Shown: positions 35,357 through 43,789, numbered from the stretch's first letter. The stretch: 64,000 nt of DNA from Bradyrhizobium canariense (GCF_019402665.1 NZ_VSST01000086.1:104264-168263), one strand, 5' to 3'. Notes: generated from the sequence alone by a model not told the origin. Numbers and translations are program-made.

Positions 35357-35501
35357 CCGGCCAAGCAGTCTCTGGGGACAGGGATCGGCACGTTGACGCC
35401 AACCATGCCGACCTTGATCTGATGAGCAAATTCACGGGCGGCATCGCAGTCACGTGTGAAGATCGATGTCCCGTTGCCGAAATCGTGCTCATTGATCAGG
35501 C
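35357..35501 (-). pseudogene. Methylmalonate-semialdehyde dehydrogenase (mmsA) fragment
   Basis: About 48 codons of the C-terminal part of a CoA-acylating methylmalonate-semialdehyde dehydrogenase. NEHDFGNGTSIFTRD followed by VGMVGVNVPIPVP is diagnostic of this aldehyde dehydrogenase subfamily. Neither the catalytic cysteine half nor the end of the gene is present. It is a relic, not a functional gene. Confidence 0.75.
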
Positions 35502-35705
35502 GCGCGGCCCACTATTCACTAGGCGCTTGCGCCAATCCACGGCGACGCTGCGCACTTCAGAACGCCTGCTCACATTGGCAGTCGTTAGATTTTCTTTGGT
35601 CTCCCGGCGCACACGTCGTGCACACGGCGCGTTCTAACCGATTGAAACACTTGAACGCTCCCTCCAATCCATCATGGGCCAATTTGAGCGAACTACAGCA
35701 ACCGA

Positions 35706-35960
35706 GTGCCAACCAGATCCAATCTTGCCCCCGAAGCACTCGGATTGATGGATCGGGGCGGATTTGATGTCCTGTTCGCCGACGCGATCGTGCCGGGCGG
35801 CATCAACGGACGGCTGCTTGCCGTCCAGATCGACAATCGCCGGCCCGGTACTTTAACACCTGAGGATGTTCGGAGAACGCAATCATTCACCATGGCCTGC
35901 TCGATCCGGGGCTTCCTTGCTCTGCAAGCCGTCCCGGAAGGCCCCTGCTTCCTCCGCTTT
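35706..35960 (+). pseudogene. Response-regulator receiver domain fragment, frameshifted
   Basis: The central and C-terminal part of a CheY-like receiver, of the type found at the end of hybrid histidine kinases. One frame gives GFDVLFADAIVPGGINGR with the phospho-acceptor aspartate; after a frame change near 35855 another gives SENAIIHHGLLDPG, and a KPxRKA segment follows. The upstream kinase part is absent, and the end runs into the 3' end of the RraA gene on the other strand. Confidence 0.7.
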
Positions 35961-35966
35961 GGCGCG

Positions 35967-36632
35967 TCAGTTCGCGCACCGCGCTTCCAATGCGTCGATG
36001 AACGAACGATCCCACCGGCCGTCACGCATGGCCTGCATCGTGGCTTCTTCGCGGGCACGCTGAGTCTCGGCATTCGCGATCAACGAGCGAGCGGCATCGG
36101 GCGCGAATGCGAGCAGGCCATCCTGATCGCCAACGAGCAGATCGCCTGGCCGCACGACCATCCCACCGACAGTGACTGGCACATTGATCGCGCCAGGACC
36201 ATCCTTGTAGGGGCCGCGGTGATTGACGCCGCGTGCATAGATCGGAAACGTCCGCTCGCGGATTTCCGCCACGTCGCGGATTGCGCCGTCGATCACCATC
36301 CCGGCAAGCCCGATGGTTGCCCCATAGAAGGATAGAATACCTCCGATCACGGCGTTCGTGGTGTCGCCACCCGCGTCGATCACCATGACATCGCCGGGGC
36401 GGCAAAACTCGAAGGCGCGCAGGATGGCGAGGTTGTCGCCGCCCCGCGTGAGTACGGTGACCGCCGTTCCGGCGAGCGAGGCAGGCTTATGATAAGGCGT
36501 GAGCCCGACGGAGCCGCGGTTGCGCTGCATATTGTCGCTTAGGAGCGCCACGGGGATGTCACGCAGCGCCGTGATGATGTCGGCGGACACCTGTGGTGCG
36601 GAGGCATTCTTCGTGAGACCGGACGTCTGCAT
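35967..36632 (-). CDS. RraA/HMG-aldolase family protein
   Basis: A 221-residue protein of the RraA-like fold, which includes 4-hydroxy-4-methyl-2-oxoglutarate aldolases and oxaloacetate decarboxylases. It carries the metal/substrate segments GGDTTNAVIGG and GMVIDGAIRDVAEIRE, with the arginine-aspartate pair used in aldolases, and a late GDLLVGDQDGLL. The C-terminal helix extension is long. The aminotransferase gene lies 23 bases upstream, so the two are co-transcribed; a keto-acid product of that enzyme could be its substrate. Confidence 0.87.
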   Translation of the reverse strand: MQTSGLTKNASAPQVSADIITALRDIPVALLSDNMQRNRGSVGLTPYHKPASLAGTAVTVLTRGGDNLAILRAFEFCRPGDVMVIDAGGDTTNAVIGGILSFYGATIGLAGMVIDGAIRDVAEIRERTFPIYARGVNHRGPYKDGPGAINVPVTVGGMVVRPGDLLVGDQDGLLAFAPDAARSLIANAETQRAREEATMQAMRDGRWDRSFIDALEARCAN

Positions 36633-36655
36633 GGCTTCGAATCCTGTGTGGAGTG

Positions 36656-37867
36656 TTAGCGTAAATCCGACACGGCCCGCGCGATGCGCGCGACCCCATC
36701 GGTCAATGTTTCAATGTCGGTGGCGATCGAAAGCCTGAAATAGGGAGAGAGCCCATAGGCCGTTCCGGCAACCAACGCGACACCGGCGCTGTCGAGAAAA
36801 TACAAAACCACGTCGCCGTCGGCGTCGAGCCGTTTGCCGTCGGGCGTGGTCTTGCCGATCAAGCCTCCGCAATTGACATAGAGGTAGAAAGCACCATCCG
36901 GCGCCCGGCAACTCAGGCCGGGAACGGCGTTGACGAGCGGCAAGATCGCGTCGCGTCGTTGCCGGTAGATCGCGACACTTTGCTCGACGAAGCTCTGGTC
37001 GCCGTCGAGGGCCGCCGCGGCTGCGGCTTGGCTGATCGAACAGCAGTTTCCGGCCGATTGGGACAGAAGCGTGTTGATCGCCTGGACGAGATCGCTCGGG
37101 CCTGCGATCCAGCCGATCCGCCAGCCCGTCATGGCGTAGGTCTTGGAAACACCGTTGATGGCCAGCGTGCGATTGCGCAGTTCGGGTGCGACCGTGAGAA
37201 GGTGTGGCGCGCTGACACCGTCGTAGCGAATGTGCTCATAGATGTCATCGGTCATCACCATGACATGCGGATGCTTCGCCAGCACGTCGGCGAGCGCGCG
37301 ATATTCGTCGGCCGTATAGCTTGCGCCGGTCGGATTGCTCGGCGAATTGATCACGAGCCACCGCGTTCGCGCCGTGATCGAGCCCTCCAGTTGCGCCGCG
37401 GTCAACTTGAAATTCTGCACCTCCTCGCACGGAACAAAAACCGGAGTACCATCACAGGCAATCGCCATATCGGGATAGGAAACCCAGTAGGGCGCTGGAA
37501 TGATCACTTCATCGCCGGGCTCCAGCGTGGCCGCGAACGCGCTATAGATCGCACTCTTTGCGCCGTTAGTTGCAATAATCTCGTCGACCGTATAGGTCAG
37601 CCCATTCTCGCGCTCGAGCTTGGCCGCAATCGCGCGCCTGAGATCCACAGTACCAGCCATCAGGGTGTATCGCGTCGCACCCTTTTCCATCGCGTTCGCC
37701 GCCGCCTGGCGAATGTGCGTAGGCGTGTCGAAATCGGGTTCGCCGACTACGAGACTGACAATGTGTCTGCCCTGCCGGCGCAATTCGTTGGCGCGATCGG
37801 CGGCCGCCGTGCTGGGTGAGGGTTTAATTCGCCTGACGCGCTCTGCGATGCGGGATGAGTTCACCAT
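36656..37867 (-). CDS. PLP-dependent aminotransferase, class I/II (AspC-like)
   Basis: A 403-residue aspartate/aromatic-type aminotransferase. The cofactor lysine is in VNGVSKTYAMTGWRIGW near residue 242. Other landmarks are VGEPDFDTPTHIRQAA near 41, NSPSNPTGASYTADEY near 178 and the arginine in PYFRLSIATD near 375. It precedes the RraA-type gene, and a LysR gene diverges from it 188 bases away. It is about 50-60% like the enzyme at 60357 by eye over key motifs, but sits in a different operon. Substrate is unknown. Confidence 0.92.
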   Translation of the reverse strand: MVNSSRIAERVRRIKPSPSTAAADRANELRRQGRHIVSLVVGEPDFDTPTHIRQAAANAMEKGATRYTLMAGTVDLRRAIAAKLERENGLTYTVDEIIATNGAKSAIYSAFAATLEPGDEVIIPAPYWVSYPDMAIACDGTPVFVPCEEVQNFKLTAAQLEGSITARTRWLVINSPSNPTGASYTADEYRALADVLAKHPHVMVMTDDIYEHIRYDGVSAPHLLTVAPELRNRTLAINGVSKTYAMTGWRIGWIAGPSDLVQAINTLLSQSAGNCCSISQAAAAAALDGDQSFVEQSVAIYRQRRDAILPLVNAVPGLSCRAPDGAFYLYVNCGGLIGKTTPDGKRLDADGDVVLYFLDSAGVALVAGTAYGLSPYFRLSIATDIETLTDGVARIARAVSDLR

Positions 37868-37944
37868 GAACCTCGATCATACTGTCGGGTCGCGATGCTA
37901 TCTTTCGGCGCGCGGTAAGGCCAAGACGAGTTCGGTCTTCCTCG

Positions 37945-37959
37945 ATATGAATCTCTTAT
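37945..37959. promoter_or_regulatory. ATATG-N5-CTTAT, imperfect LysR-type box
   Basis: This differs by one base from the ATAAG-N5-CTTAT boxes at 38994 and 43775. It lies in the spacer between the aminotransferase and lysR genes, so it may be the autoregulatory site of the LysR at 38056. Confidence 0.4.
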
Positions 37960-38055
37960 AGATGATGGCGATTTCGGCTAAGGTGGCAGAGTTCTTGCTG
38001 GCGCCGAGGCGGGCCGAGCAACGGGTAGAGGGCGACGGCCCGGTGGGAGTAATTC

Positions 38056-38973
38056 GTGAACCTGAGGCGCTTGCAATACTTCGTGAAAATCGTCGATATC
38101 GGCAGTCTCACACAAGCAGCCGACATCCTGCACGTGGCGCAGCCGGCGCTCAGCCAGCAACTGGCGACGCTGGAGGGCGAGGTCAAGCAGCAATTGTTGC
38201 TTCGGACGAAACGCGGAGTCACGCCGACGGAAGCTGGCAAGGTACTCTACCGACACGCCCAGCTCATCCTGCGCCAGTGCGACCAGGCGAAAGTCGACAT
38301 GAACGCGGCCGGCCAGGGCCTGTCGGGTGCGGTATCCGTCGGACTGGCGCCCGGCACGGCTGCGGCCAGATTGGCGCTGCCGTTGTTGCGGACGGTGCGC
38401 GCCCGTCATCCCGGCATATTGCTCTACCTCAATGAAACCTATGGCAACACGTTGTCCGAACTCGTCATGAACGGACGCATGGATATGGCCGTGCTCTACG
38501 GTGGGCAGACCGCCGTGCATGGCCTGGCGTTCGTTCCCTTGCTGAAAGAACAGCTCTTCCTGGTCGGCTCCGACCAAATGGTGGCGCCGCCCGAACAGGT
38601 GCCTCTGCGCATGATCGGAGAGCTGGAGCTGTTTCTTCCGCGCCCCTACAATGTCGTGCGCCGAATGGTGAACGAGGCTTTTGCCGCCGCCGGAATGACG
38701 CCCAGGGTCGTCGCGGAGATTGAATCGGCCAGCACGCTCACGGCCGCTATCGCCGACGGTCTCGGAGCCACGATCCTGCCGGAATCGATGGCTCGCGAAG
38801 TTGCAGCATTATGCAACGCCTGGCAATCGCGGATCACGGACCCGGTGATCGAAGCGCCCCTCGCCCTCTGCCAATCGGACCATCTGCCGCTGTCAGAACC
38901 AGCGCAAGCGATCAGGGATATTCTTCTGGAGCTGATCGCCGCGCTGCATGGCAGCGAGATCGCATCGGGATGA
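38056..38973 (+). CDS. LysR-family transcriptional regulator, probable regulator of the carboxylase/Pxp cluster
   Basis: A 305-residue LysR protein of the Nac/Cbl-like group. It starts at a GTG (NLRRLQYFVKIVDIGSLTQAA) with GGGAG upstream and has HVAQPALSQQLATLEGEV in its recognition region, then an effector domain (VSVGLAPGTAAARLALPLLR). The box ATAAG-N5-CTTAT occurs 20 bases after its stop, before the biotin-carrier gene, and again before the SDR/ABC genes at 43864. That makes it the natural regulator of both. Its inducer may be the lactam or amino acid handled by the cluster. Confidence 0.9.
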   Translation: MNLRRLQYFVKIVDIGSLTQAADILHVAQPALSQQLATLEGEVKQQLLLRTKRGVTPTEAGKVLYRHAQLILRQCDQAKVDMNAAGQGLSGAVSVGLAPGTAAARLALPLLRTVRARHPGILLYLNETYGNTLSELVMNGRMDMAVLYGGQTAVHGLAFVPLLKEQLFLVGSDQMVAPPEQVPLRMIGELELFLPRPYNVVRRMVNEAFAAAGMTPRVVAEIESASTLTAAIADGLGATILPESMAREVAALCNAWQSRITDPVIEAPLALCQSDHLPLSEPAQAIRDILLELIAALHGSEIASG

Positions 38974-38993
38974 ACAACTAAACTCCCGGCTTC

Positions 38994-39008
38994 ATAAGCG
39001 CGCCTTAT
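38994..39008. promoter_or_regulatory. LysR-type box ATAAG-N5-CTTAT before the carboxylase operon
   Basis: A perfect 5-bp inverted repeat with T-N11-A spacing, 103 bases before the biotin-carrier start. The same arms recur at 43775-43789. Confidence 0.65.
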
Positions 39009-39110
39009 CGGGACAAAGCCATTATGTCTTGGCGCCCGTGCCCGAGCATTAGTAGCCTTCCTTACATTGGCTGCGTGTTCGCGCGAGGAGCCCGAATTGG
39101 GTAGACGCCC

Positions 39111-39557
39111 ATGGAACTGAAGCAGATCAAGGCTTTCATCGATGCCATGGCATCGTCCGAGCTCACTGAATTGCACGCGAACAAGGACGGCTGGACGCTC
39201 AGGCTGGTGCGGGGGGCGCCTGGCATGCCGTCTCGCGCCGCAGTTTCCAGATCGCCTCTCTCGACTTCCGCCCAAGCCATCCCGCGCGAACCGGGCGCGG
39301 CCTCGGCGATCGCCGACAAACCTGATACTGGCGTGCGTGCCCCCCTATTCGGCGTCCTCCACCTCACTCCGTCTCCCGACGCATTGCCGTTCGTCGTCGT
39401 TGGCCAGGCAGTCAAAGCCGGCGAGACACTGTGCGTCATCGAAGCGATGAAGGTGTTCAACAACATCTGCGCCGAGCGGGACGGCGTCGTTGAAACCGTG
39501 ATGGCGACCTCCGGATGCGAGGTCGAAGCCGGACAATTGCTCATGCGCATTGCTTGA
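39111..39557 (+). CDS. accB: Biotin carboxyl carrier protein (AccB-like)
   Basis: A 148-residue biotin acceptor. The N-terminal segment MELKQIKAFIDAMASSELTEL resembles AccB, then an alanine/proline-rich linker leads to the biotinyl domain (about 76-148), where Lys114 in EAMKV is the attachment residue. It carries CO2 from the biotin carboxylase to a carboxyltransferase. The next gene starts four bases after its stop. It is probably not the housekeeping fatty-acid subunit, because the neighbours are pxp genes rather than accA or accD. Confidence 0.9.
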   Translation: MELKQIKAFIDAMASSELTELHANKDGWTLRLVRGAPGMPSRAAVSRSPLSTSAQAIPREPGAASAIADKPDTGVRAPLFGVLHLTPSPDALPFVVVGQAVKAGETLCVIEAMKVFNNICAERDGVVETVMATSGCEVEAGQLLMRIA

Positions 39558-39561
39558 TGCC

Positions 39562-40914
39562 ATGTTTCAATCCGTTCTCATAGCCAATCGAGGCGAGGTC
39601 GCGCTACGCATTCAGCGGGCGTGCCACGGTTTGGGTCTCAAGACCATTGCGGTCTATTCCGAAGCGGATCGCGAAGCCCCTCATGTACGCCGTGCGGACC
39701 AGGCGCTCTGCATCGGGCCAGCGGCGGCCGGTGAAAGCTATCTCAATCAGGCGGCCATCATCATGGCCGCCAAGGTCACCGGCGCAGAGGCGGTCCACCC
39801 GGGCTACGGCTTCCTCTCGGAGAATGCGTTATTCGCCGAACGGGTGGCAGAAGCCGGCATGGTCTTCATCGGCCCCAGCGCCGCTAGCATTCGGGTTATG
39901 GGGGATAAGGTCGCCGCCAAGCGCGCCATGCGAGCGGCCGGCGTGCCTTGCGTGCCTGGCCCGGATGCCGCACTGCCCGACGCTCCCGACCAGATCCGCG
40001 ATCTCGCACGCGAGATCGGCTATCCCATCATCGTCAAGGCCGCCGGCGGTGGCGGTGGACGTGGCATGCGGGTGGTCGAGCAGGAGACTGCCCTGCTCGG
40101 CGCACTGTCCGTCACGAAAGAAGAAGCCCGCCGATCCTTTGGCAATGCCGAAGTCTACATCGAAAAATTCCTTGCGAGACCCCGTCACGTCGAGATCCAG
40201 GTGCTGGCGGACCGCTACGGCAATACTTTGTGGCTCGGCAGCCGGGATTGTTCGCTGCAACGCCGTCACCAGAAAGTCCTGGAAGAGGCGCCGGCACCGG
40301 GAATTCCGGAGGCCTTGCTGGCAGAGGTCGGATCCCGTTGCGTCGAAGCCTGCAAGCAGATCGGCTATCTGGGGCTCGGCACCTTCGAGTTCCTTGTCGA
40401 GGACGGCGCCTTCTACTTCATCGAGATGAACACGCGACTGCAGGTCGAGCATCCCGTTACCGAGATGACGACCGGCATCGATGTCGTGCAGCAGCAGATC
40501 CGCGTGGCGAGAGGCGAGCGGCTCACATTTACTCAAGCCGATATCCGGTGTCGGGGCCACGCGTTCGAGTGCCGCGTCAACGCCGAAGACACCGAACGTT
40601 TCGTCCCCTCGCCCGGCACGATCACGCGATGGGATCTGCCTGGCGGCTACGGCGTGCGCGTCGATAGCCACGCCGGCGCCGGGTATCGGGTATCGCCTTA
40701 CTACGACTCGATGATCGCGAAATTGATCGTGCACGGCGACACGCGCGAGGATGCACTCGGCCGACTGCGTATCGCCCTTGATGAGATGCAGGTCGAAGGC
40801 ATTGCCACCAATCTGGCGCTGCACCGCCGGTTGGTGCGGGACCAGGCCTTCATCGCCGGAAGTGTTGACATCCATCATTTGGAGCAACGATTGCGCGAAG
40901 GAGAGCTGATGTGA
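39562..40914 (+). CDS. accC: Biotin carboxylase (AccC-like)
   Basis: A 450-residue ATP-grasp enzyme that carboxylates biotin on the carrier protein with bicarbonate and ATP. It opens with FQSVLIANRGEVALRI, has the glycine-rich ATP loop IVKAAGGGGGRGMRVVE near 155-170 and the catalytic EMNTRLQVEHPVTEM near 290-305. Its stop overlaps the GTG of pxpB (GTGA). In this operon the carboxyl acceptor may be a lactam or urea-like compound handled by PxpBC, whose folds match the carboxyltransferase part of urea carboxylase. Confidence 0.92.
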   Translation: MFQSVLIANRGEVALRIQRACHGLGLKTIAVYSEADREAPHVRRADQALCIGPAAAGESYLNQAAIIMAAKVTGAEAVHPGYGFLSENALFAERVAEAGMVFIGPSAASIRVMGDKVAAKRAMRAAGVPCVPGPDAALPDAPDQIRDLAREIGYPIIVKAAGGGGGRGMRVVEQETALLGALSVTKEEARRSFGNAEVYIEKFLARPRHVEIQVLADRYGNTLWLGSRDCSLQRRHQKVLEEAPAPGIPEALLAEVGSRCVEACKQIGYLGLGTFEFLVEDGAFYFIEMNTRLQVEHPVTEMTTGIDVVQQQIRVARGERLTFTQADIRCRGHAFECRVNAEDTERFVPSPGTITRWDLPGGYGVRVDSHAGAGYRVSPYYDSMIAKLIVHGDTREDALGRLRIALDEMQVEGIATNLALHRRLVRDQAFIAGSVDIHHLEQRLREGELM

Positions 40915-41570
40915 TCTCCGATCAGCCACGCATCAGCGTCCTCGGAACAAGCGCCCTGCTGTTTGAGGCGCCCGGGGAAACCGACCTTGCCACGCAAGAG
41001 CGCATCTGGGCGCTTGCGAAAGAAGCGGAGTGTTGGCCGGAAATACGCGAAGCAGTCCCCGGCATGAACAACCTCATGCTGAGCTTCTCGCGTCCCCCCG
41101 CATGCTGCAAACCGATCGAGGACCGGTTGCACGCGGCCTGGACTGCGGCCGTGCCGATGCGAATCGAGGGACACCTCGTCGAGTTGCCGGTCGTCTATGG
41201 CGGCGACGGTGGTCCGCACATGGCTGACGTGATGGCTCACACCGGCCTCGACATTGATCAAATAGCGGCGATTCACAGCGCGCCGACGTATGTCGTCTAC
41301 GCGCTGGGAAGTCATCCAGGCTATTGTTACCTGGGCGGCATGGACCAGCGGCTCGCAACGCCGCGGCGCAAAACGCCGGTCGTCAGTATTCCGGGCGGAG
41401 CGGTTTCGATCGGCGGAGCGCAAACCGGCGTTTCAGCCTCGGCCGGTCCGAGCGGCTGGAACACGGTCGGCAGCACATCCATGCGTTTCTTCGACCCTGC
41501 GCTCGATCCACCGGCGCTGCTTCGTCCAGGCGATCGGCTGCAGTTCAAGATCGCCAAGGTGATCCGATGA
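40911..41570 (+). CDS. pxpB: 5-oxoprolinase subunit PxpB (KipI family)
   Basis: A 219-residue carboxyltransferase-C/D domain protein. The family signature GMNNLMLSF and VVYGGDGGPHMADV, then GSHPGYCYLGGMDQRLATPRRKTP are all present. In Bacillus and E. coli PxpB works with PxpA and PxpC to open 5-oxoproline with ATP; related domains form the carboxyltransferase of urea carboxylase. It starts at GTG inside the accC stop and overlaps pxpC by four bases, so it is tightly coupled on both sides. Confidence 0.93.
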   Translation: MISDQPRISVLGTSALLFEAPGETDLATQERIWALAKEAECWPEIREAVPGMNNLMLSFSRPPACCKPIEDRLHAAWTAAVPMRIEGHLVELPVVYGGDGGPHMADVMAHTGLDIDQIAAIHSAPTYVVYALGSHPGYCYLGGMDQRLATPRRKTPVVSIPGGAVSIGGAQTGVSASAGPSGWNTVGSTSMRFFDPALDPPALLRPGDRLQFKIAKVIR

Positions 41571-42556
41571 TCGAGATCATCGCAACCGGCGCGCTCGCAA
41601 CGGTGCAGGATCATGGTCGTGGCGGCGCCCTCAAATGGGGAGTTGGAGCGTCAGGCGCACTCGACAATCTCGCGCTGGCGGCGGGAAACATCCTGCTCGG
41701 AAACGACGAACACGCGGCCGGTGTCGAGATTCAGATTTTTCCGTTCCAGGTCCGCTTTCTGGAAGACTGCGCTTTCGCGATCACCGGCGCCGATTGCGGG
41801 GCTTCTCTCGACGATCTGCCGCTGCCGCCATGGTGGGTACAGACGGCGTCGGTCGGCCAGATTCTGAGCCTGGGCATTCCTCGTCAGCGAATATGGCGCG
41901 CTAGCCGTGCCTATCTTTGCCTCGCCGGCGGAGTCGACGTGCCGCTGGTGCTTGGTTCACGCAGCACACAACTCCGCGGCACGTTCGGCGGTCTTGAAGG
42001 CCGGCCGCTTCGCAGCGGTGACAGGCTGCGGGCCGGAGCGAGGGCCAACGGTGCTGGCCGGGGAGGCTTCGGACTTAGCCCACCCGCCCTGGATCTACCT
42101 CTGACGGAAGGCGGTCTGCCGGCCGTCAGAGTCCTGCCGGCCGCCGAATACGCGCAATACACCGAAGCCGCACATCAGGCCCTGTGGAACGAGCCCTGGC
42201 GTGTCACGCCGCAGAGCGACCGCTACGGATATCGTTTGGATGGCGCGCCGCTGCACCTCATTGCGCCGATCGAAACCCGCTCCCATGGAATTGTGCCCGG
42301 GGTCATCCAGGTGCCACCAAACGGACAGCCGATCGTGCAGATGCGCGATGCACAGCCTTCCGGCGGTTATCCCAAGATCGGCGTCGTGATCGAAGCCGAC
42401 CTCTGGCGGCTCGGCCAGGCGCCGATCGGCAGCCGTATCCGCTTCAGGCAAACTTCCTGGGACGAAGCGATCGCCGCTGGCGAGCTGAACGCGCGCTGGC
42501 TGGCGGAGGCGCGCCGCCTGGCGGACCTATATCGCGGCCGCACGGGGAGCAGCTGA
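41567..42556 (+). CDS. pxpC: 5-oxoprolinase subunit PxpC (KipA family, biotin-dependent carboxyltransferase-like)
   Basis: A 329-residue carboxyltransferase-A/B domain protein. It begins MIEIIATGALATVQDHGRGG, carries WGVGASGALDNLALAAGN and the closing HGIVPGVIQVPPNGQPIVQM plus GGYPKIGVVIEADLWRLGQ segments of the family. It should pair with PxpB to form the catalytic heteromer. ATGA overlap with pxpB on one side and one base spacing to the carrier-like gene on the other show one operon. Confidence 0.93.
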   Translation: MIEIIATGALATVQDHGRGGALKWGVGASGALDNLALAAGNILLGNDEHAAGVEIQIFPFQVRFLEDCAFAITGADCGASLDDLPLPPWWVQTASVGQILSLGIPRQRIWRASRAYLCLAGGVDVPLVLGSRSTQLRGTFGGLEGRPLRSGDRLRAGARANGAGRGGFGLSPPALDLPLTEGGLPAVRVLPAAEYAQYTEAAHQALWNEPWRVTPQSDRYGYRLDGAPLHLIAPIETRSHGIVPGVIQVPPNGQPIVQMRDAQPSGGYPKIGVVIEADLWRLGQAPIGSRIRFRQTSWDEAIAAGELNARWLAEARRLADLYRGRTGSS

Positions 42557-42557
42557 C

Positions 42558-42980
42558 ATGTCCTTCGATGATCTCAGCGATCTCTCGGCATGGATGGCCG
42601 AGGCCGGCATCGACGAACTCGAATTGACCGGACCGTCGTTTCGGCTGCGACTAGACAGTGGTGGCGTGCACGCGCATGACGATCTGGCTGACGACCGGCA
42701 AAGCGACACCAGGTTGGATCAAATGCTCTCCAGCAAAGTGATCGCGGCATCCACGGTGGGGATATTCCTGCACCGCCACCCCTTGCATGAAGCTGCGCTC
42801 GCCCCCGAGGGAACTCAGGTACGCGCCGGACAGGCCCTCGGGCTGCTTCGGATCGGACCTCTTCTGGTTCCGGTGATCGCACCGCTGGACGGAATCGTCG
42901 GCGCCCTCCTGGTTGCCCACGCGACCCCCGTCGGGTTCGGAACCCGCCTTGTCGAACTTCACCCCGCCAGCGCCAGGTAG
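42558..42980 (+). CDS. Biotinyl-domain-like protein lacking the biotin lysine
   Basis: A 140-residue protein built like the carrier at 39111. Residues 1-33 match its N-terminal helix pattern (LSAWMAEAGIDELELTGPSF) and residues 60-140 form a lipoyl/biotinyl-like hammerhead with VRAGQALGLLRIG and VIAPLDGIVGALLV. Where the carrier has EAMKV this has RIGPLL (98-103), so there is no lysine to biotinylate. It probably has a structural or regulatory role in the carboxylase assembly. It is translated between pxpC and pxpA with one- and eight-base gaps. Confidence 0.85.
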   Translation: MSFDDLSDLSAWMAEAGIDELELTGPSFRLRLDSGGVHAHDDLADDRQSDTRLDQMLSSKVIAASTVGIFLHRHPLHEAALAPEGTQVRAGQALGLLRIGPLLVPVIAPLDGIVGALLVAHATPVGFGTRLVELHPASAR

Positions 42981-42988
42981 CACCGACC

Positions 42989-43771
42989 ATGGACATCGAT
43001 CTCAACGCCGATCTTGCCGAAGGCTTCGGCCCGTGGCTCATGGGAGACGACGAAGCGCTGCTGGACGTGCTGTCGTCAGCCAATCTGGCCTGCGGCTTTC
43101 ACGCCGGCGATCCCCTGATCATGCTCCGCACGGTCAGGCTGGCATTGGCCCGAAACGTGGATATCGGCGCCCATGTCGGTTTTCCCGATCGCCAGGGCTT
43201 TGGGCGACGCATCATGCACATCGATGGCGCCGAACTCGCCGCGATGGTGATCTATCAGCTCGGCGCCCTCGACGGCATCACGCGCTCCGCCGGCGGCCGG
43301 ATGACGCATATGAGTTTTCATGGCGCCCTTGGAAATATGGTTGCAGCCGATCAGGGATTGGCCGAGATACTGGTCCGGGCGGTTGCCGAATTCGACCCTC
43401 GACTGCTGATCGTCTCATCGAGCAGCCGCGCCATCGAAACGGCGGCTGCCGACTGGGGCCTGAGGGTTGCGACAACCTTCCTCGCCGACCGCGCCTACGA
43501 CGATGACGGCTTGCTCGTTCCACGTAAGCTCCCGGACTCGGTGATCCATGACGAAGGCGCCGTGATCGAGCGTGTGCGGCGCATGCTTAGCCGCGACGAG
43601 GTTGTCGCCTACTCCGGCAAGCCATTGACGATGCGGCCGCGAAGCATCCTGCTGCATGGCGACACGCCCGGCGCGGTCGACCTCGCCAGACGCATCCGGC
43701 GGGAGATCGAGGCCCTCGGCGGCAGAATCGTTCCGGTCTCGCGCCTGCTGGATCGGCCGGCGGCGGGATAA
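42989..43771 (+). CDS. pxpA: 5-oxoprolinase subunit PxpA (LamB/YcsF family)
   Basis: A 260-residue LamB/YcsF-family protein with a deacetylase-like TIM barrel. It opens with the diagnostic DIDLNADLAEGFGPW and has SSANLACGFHAGDP, DIGAHVGFPDRQGFGRR and VRPHGALGN-type MSFHGALGNMV. The late ILLHGDTPGAVDLARRIR completes the site. It is the third subunit expected for ATP-dependent lactam opening with PxpBC. It closes the carboxylase operon; an operator-like box follows four bases after its stop. Confidence 0.93.
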   Translation: MDIDLNADLAEGFGPWLMGDDEALLDVLSSANLACGFHAGDPLIMLRTVRLALARNVDIGAHVGFPDRQGFGRRIMHIDGAELAAMVIYQLGALDGITRSAGGRMTHMSFHGALGNMVAADQGLAEILVRAVAEFDPRLLIVSSSSRAIETAAADWGLRVATTFLADRAYDDDGLLVPRKLPDSVIHDEGAVIERVRRMLSRDEVVAYSGKPLTMRPRSILLHGDTPGAVDLARRIRREIEALGGRIVPVSRLLDRPAAG

Positions 43772-43774
43772 CGC

Positions 43775-43789
43775 ATAAGGCGGTCTTAT
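43775..43789. promoter_or_regulatory. LysR-type box ATAAG-N5-CTTAT before the SDR/ABC genes
   Basis: The same arms and spacing as at 38994, 75 bases before the SDR start, with an extra CTTAT half-site at 43809-43813. It suggests joint control by the LysR at 38056. Confidence 0.65.

Noticed and set aside
39111..40914. Housekeeping acetyl-CoA carboxylase accBC operon
   Set aside because: The pair is fused by overlaps to pxp genes and sits behind a LysR box, and no other fatty acid synthesis gene is near; a dedicated carboxylase is more likely, though the proteins themselves look like AccB and AccC.
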